Assembly (NCBI GenBank): GCA_030549495.1
Contig: JAUIRK010000920.1
Span: forward strand, 186,001-250,000
Direction of reading: 5' to 3'
DNA: 64,000 bases
Source: Nectonema munidae
Taxonomy: Eukaryota > Nematomorpha > Nectonematoida > Nectonematidae
Position numbers and translations under genes: made by a program. Each line of letters opens with the position of its first letter. Positions within the stretch are counted from its first letter, which is position 1. This document shows, piece after piece, positions 54,100 to 64,000 of the stretch. Below the pieces are notes generated by a model. The model saw nothing but the letters and a program-made list of their open reading frames with translations, was not told the DNA's origin and made no database searches.

Positions 54100-55125
54100 A
54101 TGGATGAGTCAACTTCATCGAAGTGCAAGGCCACTAAAAGGAATTTCGCCTCTTCTCATTGTGATCTTTTAAATAATTTGAAGTTAATTGAAGAGAAATA
54201 TTTATCTAATTGTAGTGGAGACTCTTCCAACTCCTTTTTAGTCAAAAATATTTTTTCAGATATCAAAGATTTACTGATTGATACATTCTCTGAATTACAA
54301 TTAGATAAATCAAGCTCATCAAAAAAGTCCATGATTTCTTATTCTGAGGCAGCAAAAGCTCCTCCTAAGTTGACTGCTGACTTCTATAGTCCTAATAAAT
54401 GTGTTATTGTGAAAACTAATATTGTGAAACCTGATAGAATTAAAATTTCACTGATGAAAAAAGACATTATTAGCACTATAAACCCCAATGAAAAATTACA
54501 AATTAGAAATCTTAAAATTAATAAAAACAGCAAAGCTTATATAAATTTAGAAAATGAGAAAGATAAGCCACTAACAACCACTATTTTGAAAAATAATTTT
54601 GAAGTTGTTGATGCAAAAATTTTTAAACCCAGATTCTTAATAAAGAGTGTGCCAAATTTTTTTGAAAATAAAGACCTTATCGACTCTATTAACTTTTGCA
54701 ACTACTATGTAACAACCTTAGGCGGTGTTAATCTCATCAAAAAAATTGAGACAAAGAATAAGTATTTTAATTTAGCCTTGATTGAGCCTAATACTCTTAA
54801 AGTAGCCAATTATCTTTCAAACTGTACCGATATTTTTTGAGGCTATAATTCATTGGCAATTGAATTGTATATTAGAAAAGTTTTTATATGTAAGAATTGT
54901 GGTAAATTGGGTCATTCTTCTCATTGCCACTCCATGAACCCCAAATGTTTGAAGTGTAATAAAATAGGATACATTACTAGTAATTGTGCTTCACATGCCC
55001 CTATATGTGTTAATTGTAGAGGTGCTCACATTTTTGACAATAAATTGTGCCCAACCTTTCTTAAAAAAAAAGAACAAGAGAATTTTCATTTAAATGCTTT
55101 AAACTTATATATTAATACCTCATAA
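54100..55125 (+). pseudogene. LINE ORF1 with CCHC zinc knuckles, one in-frame stop
   Basis: From ATG 54100, 246 codons are open to a TGA at 54838-54840, then the same frame continues to a TAA at 55123-55125, giving about 341 codons. The C-terminal part has CCHC-type knuckles: CKNCGKLGHSSHC, CLKCNKIGYITSNC and CVNCRGAHIFDNKLC. This arrangement is typical of ORF1 of Jockey-like non-LTR retrotransposons. The single stop suggests a fairly young copy. Confidence 0.88.
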
Positions 55126-55447
55126 TGGTTTTCAAAATTTTACACATTAATTTACGGAAATCACTTATTGCATATAAATTAGTTTGCTTATTTTTCTTGA
55201 ACATGAAGATTACGACTTGGTTTTGATCAATGAGCCATATCTCTTTAAGAATTTTTTCCCGTTCATTCCTAATCCACACTATTCTGTAATTCATTGCCAC
55301 CCTCCCTGCCTTTCATCCATCTTATTTAAAAAACATATTGATATTAGGCTTGTCACAGGCCTTTCTAACGACTACATTATTACAGCCTTATGCTCAATTC
55401 ATAATCTTAATTTTTATTGTGTGTCAGCTTATTTTCTAGTGATTGTG
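55125..55447 (+). pseudogene. LINE ORF2 start: AP-type endonuclease fragment
   Basis: The ATG at 55125 overlaps the ORF1 stop as TAATG. KILHINLRKSLIAYKLVCLF matches the start of AP-like LINE endonucleases, and after a frame change near 55195, EDYDLVLINEPYLFK provides the conserved EP block. The frame ends at a TAG (55447-55449). The reverse transcriptase that should follow is missing here. Confidence 0.8.
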
Positions 55448-55829
55448 TAGATTTCTTTTCTTCGTAAACAGACATTATATTTTTTATAAACCTCTCTAAA
55501 ATGTCAGCTAATTTTTTTTTGTAAGTAAAAGTTTTATTCAATTTTTACTATATATGTACTTGTTTTTTAGATTTTTAAATTGTTCTTTTTTTGCCTTACT
55601 TTTAACTTTTTTATTATTTGTTTAATTTATTGTTTATAAATATACCATATTACTGTAAAGTTTAAAGTATCTCATATATAGTTTCCAACATGTGAATGGC
55701 AAAAATCCTTAGAAAGTTAGGCGCAAAGGTTTAAATCTATCTAATAATATCGTTTGAGCTATTAAAGTTATAAAAATGTGGATTATAAATATCATTTATA
55801 GTTCATATATTTCAATTATGGGCTCACCT

Positions 55830-55990
55830 ACGGGGTGGTAGTAACAATGTGAGGGGACGAAAAAGCCTTTCTCTTCCTCTCCATTAATTTTCTTAATTCT
55901 ATATCTATTTTTATACTATTTTAAGATTTGCTAGTATTGTGAGTAGATGGGATAGACAAACTTTCGAATTTGAAAGCTCCACTTAAATGA
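55830..55990 (+). repeat. Repeat related to the element at 29.8 kb
   Basis: GGGGACGAAAAAGCCTTTCT followed by TTCTTAATTCTATATC matches GGGGCGAAAAAGCCTTTC and the following sequence at 29818-29895. Confidence 0.5.
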
Positions 55991-56760
55991 TCGATGGCCA
56001 AGTTTTTAACCAATAAATCTAACGTCCCTGCACCGAATTTGAATATTAACTTTCATCAGAATGTTGACTTCATGGGCCTTGTAATTGTCAGTAAACTGAA
56101 TTGGAAAGTTCATATAACTCATGCTCAAACAGGTTCTTGATAGATATAAAATATATGAAGCTCATCTTTTTCGGCACTTATATTACAGTGTTGAAAATTA
56201 GGGCAATCCAATACTATTAGTGAATTGAAATTTTTGCAAAAAACGCCATTCGATTGATTTATAATAAAGGTAACTTAAGCCACGCAAACTCAATCTCTTA
56301 TTCTAGCATGATTTTATAATTGGATGAAATTTATAAATTGAAAATATCTTTATTTTTATTTAAATTTTTAATTGATGCGATGCCAGCTATTTTTAATACG
56401 TGGTTTATAAATAAGAAAGATATGTTATCTTATGATTTAATTAAGGGATTTTGGTCATCTAAACACACCTTTTTTCAGACTTAAAAGTTCACATGATTAA
56501 TTGTCCCAAGGATAGGATTATAAAACTCTGACTGTCTGTAAGAAGGAGTGCTAGCTACGTATGCAATATCCAAATGAAAAGAATAATGAAAGAATCCCGC
56601 CACTGGAATTACATCTAAGATTTATCCCCTTCATATCAATACTTCTACATTTACTTATGAGTTATGACTCACTTAGTAACTTAGCTGAAATTGATGAAAG
56701 TTTGTTCACTAACACTAAAAGAAAAAACTATGTCCCACGCGAACCAGGAATAATATGAAA
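55985..56760 (+). pseudogene. LINE reverse transcriptase C-terminal remnant
   Basis: NFHQNVDFMGLVIVSKLNWK then VHI at about 56048-56113 resembles the post-YADD block of the LINE copies at 42.4 and 48.8 kb. Many stops follow. It may be the tail of the same element as 54100-55447 with the middle deleted. Confidence 0.6.
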
Positions 56761-56967
56761 TAAAATATGAGAAGAATAGTCAGCATATAAAAATATATAT
56801 ATTGGTCATTATCAACATCTAACTGTCAATCATTCTCGATACTTTGCCAATCCTACTAATAAAGCTCACCTAAAATATTGAAAGGCATTGAAAATTTGAA
56901 AACTAAAGAAATAAATAAATGACACAATTGCGCTCACAAAGGTTTACGCGACTCATATATGGATGAG

Positions 56968-57243
56968 TTATGAGTATATGTATATTATCAGTATAATATT
57001 TCTCCCGCCACCTGCAATCTGAGCAATCAGTCGTTTTGCAACTTTAGAAGGTGAATTGCTTACATTGTTCGCACCATTTTGATTTCCAACATAATTTTTT
57101 AAATTTACAGTATAAAAAGTTTGTGTGTGTGTGTCTACTAAACAGTAAACACGAATGCCATAATTTTTTGGCTTTGAAACTCCGAAGTACATTCGGAAAC
57201 GACATCTCGCTTTTGCACGGAAATTCAGCCTCACCAATCCCAT
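56968..57243 (-). pseudogene. piggyBac transposase fragment
   Basis: On the minus strand the peptide CRFRMYFGVSKPKNYGIRVY then VNLKNYVGNQ ... VAKRLIAQIAGGGRNI fits the piggyBac (PGBD) core: a fragment like FRQYIPNKPHKYGIKI, then Y.G and a GRN motif before the expected third catalytic Asp. Only about 85 residues are present and neither TTAA-bounded end was found. Confidence 0.75.
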
Positions 57244-57249
57244 TCATAG

Positions 57250-58640
57250 TAAAATAAGTGTATAATGATTTAGACTTATTTACATAACCTTCGAAAAAAC
57301 TCTGGTCGCTCCAAATTTTTCATGCTTATATTACTTTTCCTAATTTTGCCTTTTGGGCCAGGAAGATGAGTTATCTCTTCTATAATAATAATTAGTTCTA
57401 TAATATAATATAGGTTGATATAGAAGAAAAATATTATGTTTTCTAGTTCGCGAATTTTTAGGCATTGTCCTAAATAGCTATTCTTTTTGTGATATAAAAA
57501 TTCATCATCAAAGTCTGATTCTGAATTATAAAAAGGGTCTAAAACTTCTTTAATAATTGCAGTAGCTACTTCCTACAAGCTTTGGATTTCATCGATCAAA
57601 ATCATTAGTAAAAATAGAGAACAAATTGTTCAAAGTTATTTTAATTCAAAAGAGTAAATATTTTTTGTGATATAAAAAAACAAAGTAAGCTTAGGAAAAA
57701 TACCATTTTTTTGTTTTTCATTTACTCGAACTTAGTTTTTAAGAAAAAGAAAGAAAAAAATTATAATAAGAAGTAAATTGTCATAAGAAGTTATTGAATC
57801 AACGTAAAGTTGACATCTATGCTTTATTTCTCTTCTATCAGTGATGATTCAGCAATATTCGCAATAGCACAAAAAGGGTTTAAATGTCAGATTAAGAAAA
57901 AACTTTTCAAAATAGGGCTTTTTAGGTTAAGAATGGAAAAACAGCAATCAAATATAGAATAAGATTTATAAAGAATGATAAAAGTATGGGGTTCAATCTA
58001 CCAAGAAAGTCTAATCTCTTTATATAGCAATGGTTATGTAGCAAGTACAACGAAGATAAGGTATGTATGATAGTTTAAAAAAAAATTTTTGTTAATAAAA
58101 CTTGGTCCAAATAACTTCGTTTTCATGTGATTTATAGCGTATAACCTAGGGAATGGAATAGCTCATTTAGATAAATTTAAGCTTTCTAGGAAATTTATAA
58201 GGATTTACAGATAAAAAGGATTAATATATCAAATTTAAATTTTGAGGAAAAAAATTGTTCATTTTTAGTGATTTTGAAAATTAAATTTTTTTTTCTTTCA
58301 AAAAATGATTTTTAGGTCATTTCCAGCACTTTTTCGAAAATTTTCAAATTTTTTGAAATACATTTTTAGAGCTTTTAGGAGCATGAAACTGATAAATATA
58401 TCAAAATTTTTTTCCATTTTGAAATTTTACTATGTAAGTAGTAAAATTACTACTTTACGAATTTTTGAAAATTTTCATTTTTTTAATGAATTTCTTATAT
58501 TAACTCCGTAATTATAATAGATATTCAAATTCTGATTACAGATTCATAATCTACGAAAAAAATTGAGCTTCAAACCAATAATAAATTATCGACATTGGAG
58601 ATTGAAAATTTTCGGAATGATCATTTTTAGAGTCTTTGTA
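57250..58640. other. AT-rich stretch with no gene found
   Basis: No conserved protein or repeat end recognised. Confidence 0.5.
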
Positions 58641-60789
58641 TAAAACCTTCACATTGTTAGGGTAAAGCATATCTAGCGATAGACTTACAGATAGACTATG
58701 CATATCGGTTTCAATAACTTGTAAATGGCAACAAGGGGGGATAATTACGTAATCACATCCTATAAGTAGTGATCTATCACAGCGTTTTTCAAACTGTGGG
58801 TCCCGACCCTTTAGTGGGTAGCGTGAAAAATAAAATGGGTCATGACAAAAAAGAAAGGACATATAAATAGTCGATGCTGAATAAATGAACCTAGTGAGCA
58901 GAGTTTGTCTTATTACACTTTAAGTATTATGGGTCTCGATGCAAACCGTGGTTCTTGCTATGGGTGGCAGTAAAAAAAGTTTGAAAAAGGCTGATCTATC
59001 ATATATGGACGATTTTGTTCCCTTGTTGAGATATAACAACTCAGTCATTAAATAGCGAATAAATCAACACATGAACTACTGTACTAAAATAATTGACACA
59101 GTTTTTTATTCAAAAGTTGTCTGAATAATCCAATCAATGGGATGGATGCATCATCTTCTTTGTCTAAAGTTTGACTCTGTTTTGGCGAATGCAATGAATG
59201 CTCAAATGTGAAAGTGCAACAATTCCAGCTTCATTTCAAAAGATGTCAATTTTTTATGCCAATTGTGCTCTGTTATCTCCTTAGCTTCCAGCACAAGGTT
59301 AAGGGAATTTGGAGATTTAAACATGTTTCCTAAAAATAATTGCAAATATATTGTAAGAGGGATTCATCATAAGTTGAATATATTTTAATTGTAATGAAGA
59401 GACTTGGCGATGAATAGCGCACCGCGTACCAATTAGATCTGGAGATTTTTGCTTAACGAGATTCTGAAAATCAGAACGACAATGAAGAATTACCAGAGCG
59501 TCGTCAGTACACACTCCAAGTGGATGATCCGGGTTATACCATGTACTGTAAAAAATGCTGCAATTTGTAAAATATTTATCTTGCAGTTGTGCTGGTTTTT
59601 TATCCTGGTCCTCTTCCTCTGAAGAATTTAAAGACTTTTACGTCTGGCGACCCAATTCTAACTTTGTTAGTAATCAAGCTACCACTAGACATTAAGATAG
59701 TTTGCCACTTTGAGTGCGTTCGCGTTAGGATTGTATCTTTCACTCAGCTCTATTCATATATTTGAAACATACACTCTAGTAAAATAACATATATCCAGGT
59801 ATAGTTACGAAGTAAGGAGGGCTGGTATTAGGCGTTTAGTGGGATGGAAAGTGCAGGTAGATCCTGGACTCATCATTTCGTGCTGGACCACGATATCCTA
59901 AAGGATGGATGCGAACGTCACAAACAATACTTGATATAAACTTAATTTGCAGTTCTTCTACTCTTAAAAATTTCACAATACAAAATTTTGTCTACCAGAT
60001 GCTAGTCATATACATACTGTACGTCAACCCAAGACTGAGTTAATTTTGCAGTGTCTTTTGTTTCATCAAGCTGAATTGCAAAAAAGTTGAAAATCGGATT
60101 TCAAATCATTAAAACCACCTGCTACATTGTGTTATCAGACATCTCAACTTTTCAAGTTAGGAACTTCTAGCACATTCAATATTATATCTTTCCTGCAAGG
60201 TAATATTAACTGTTCTCCTATCGTGTGGAACTTTTTCACAACAGTTATTTTTTTCAAACTTTATAGAACACTTTCAAATCAAACATAAAATTTTGCAAAA
60301 ATATTCTTATGTTATCAAACCTGGATTCGTGTTCGTTAAGCTTCATTTCTAAGTGTCTTTTTAACTATGCGAACACAAAAGACACTAGATTCCTCTTCCC
60401 CACCAGACGTTAATGCAGTAAAATTAAACTTATTTATTCCTTTAAATGTGACTTTCTGGTAAAAATCGCAGGTGACCCAATATGGATGCAATATGTTGCA
60501 TAAAACGATCCACTCAGAGATCCCTTCTCGATCCCCGTGGAACCTCTTCGCGGCACGGCGGACTCTAGTTTGAAAACCACTGAGCTAGAAGGTTGATGGA
60601 ATCAGAATTACAAACAAGGTCACTTGACTTCATAAAATCAGTGCAGTTGTGGTGAGAATGAGAGCTTACAGTGCAAGTATAATGTCGGGTAATAATGGCG
60701 GTGTGTTCATATTGGATAAAAATTCTTTTATAATAAATTTTGAAAACTATAAAAAAAGAATTCGTCCTCCCAAAAATTTTGAGGCTCTG
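58640..60789 (-). pseudogene. Decayed ZBED5-type hAT, copy B, inverted relative to copy A
   Basis: The minus strand encodes FFAIQLDETKDTAKLTQSWV (about 60090-60030) and KSPDLIGTRCAIHRQVSS (about 59460-59407), the latter an excellent match to the CxxH block of ZBED5-type hAT transposases. It matches copy A from its outer flank (A 5444, B 60789) to A 8036 (B about 58650), with internal deletions. A MITE (58780-58993) is inserted. Confidence 0.85.
58780..58993. mobile_element. hAT MITE, 214 bp, nested in copy B
   Basis: The ends are CAGCGTTTTTCAAACTGTGG at 58780 and its relative, CAGCCTTTTTCAAACTTTTT in complement from 58993. It is flanked by an identical 8-bp duplication, ATCTATCA, at 58772-58779 and 58994-59001. 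Copy A retains the uninterrupted site (TGATAGATCACTTATC at about 7905-7920). Same family as 4880-5206. Confidence 0.93.
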
Positions 60790-61046
60790 ATTTCAATGTT
60801 TTTGAAAAAGATTTTTTAAATATGGCATGATATAAATATTTAACATGCATTAGTATTTTATTTTAGTATAGAGTATTTTTTATATCTACTTCTTCAGCGA
60901 AGAAAATAGCTTTTCAAATTCTGGCGTTTTTTAGCCAAAAATTTGTTGGTTTTTTTTATCAGGGCCTGGGTCTTTTAAAATAGGGTAAAAATTTGGATAA
61001 AAATATCAAATGGATGCTTTTTGGCTACTTTAGCTGACAATTCTTG

Positions 61047-64000
<2,954 letters not shown>

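Noticed and set aside
54853-55125. CCHC zinc knuckles considered as a retroviral or LTR-element gag
   Set aside because: The ORF is followed by an AP-type LINE endonuclease with a TAATG overlap, and no LTRs or protease are seen; it is a LINE ORF1.

Overview
The window is AT-rich animal nuclear DNA. It has spliced protein-coding genes with kilobase introns, GT-AG junctions and poly(A) signals, and a large load of DNA transposons, LINEs and tRNA-derived SINEs. Protein families and transposon content point to an invertebrate, most likely an arthropod; a parasitic copepod would fit, but this is inference and the species cannot be fixed from sequence alone. I see no bacterial genes, CRISPR arrays, rRNA genes or free-standing tRNA genes, and no recognisable LTR or virus-derived element.

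Three host genes can be supported. (1) A USP4/USP11/USP15-type ubiquitin-specific protease lies at 11623-14619 (+) as one uninterrupted 998-codon reading frame. (2) A SUZ12 (Polycomb PRC2) gene runs on the minus strand from an ATG at 47976 to a stop at 21769-21767. I assembled it from ten short exons, linked mostly by matching splice phases. The exons carry the N-terminal conserved block, the C2H2 zinc finger and the C-terminal VEFS box. One small exon was not located and the second junction is unresolved. (3) The first two coding exons of a class I sirtuin (SIRT2-like) lie at 61047-63779 (+); the gene leaves the window on the right.

The rest is mostly mobile DNA. 0-11.5 kb holds a hAT element with exact 8-bp target duplications (1402-2781), a tRNA-like SINE, a hAT MITE (4880-5206), a decayed ZBED5-type hAT copy (5.4-8.15 kb), a small MITE (8637-8801) and a GC-rich Tigger/pogo element (8925-11453) next to the USP gene. 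15.4-17.6 kb is a full-length but broken hAT with perfect ends (15440-17641). The SUZ12 introns hold a hAT-like element (23606-24666), two TTAA-flanked MITEs, three copies of one SINE, a second ZBED5-type hAT copy (30.5-32.1 kb) and a LINE reverse transcriptase (41.7-43.0 kb). Beyond SUZ12 come a second LINE (48.6-49.4 kb, minus), a tandem-repeat patch (50.3-51.0 kb), a LINE 5' part with ORF1 and endonuclease (54.1-55.4 kb), a piggyBac transposase fragment (57 kb) and a third ZBED5-type hAT copy with a nested MITE (58.6-60.8 kb).

The most notable structures are: two decayed extra copies of the SUZ12 VEFS exon just upstream of the real one; a duplicated splice acceptor at another SUZ12 exon; the intronless USP gene in a neighbourhood of intron-rich genes; and a MITE insertion whose empty site is preserved in a paralogous copy 50 kb away.
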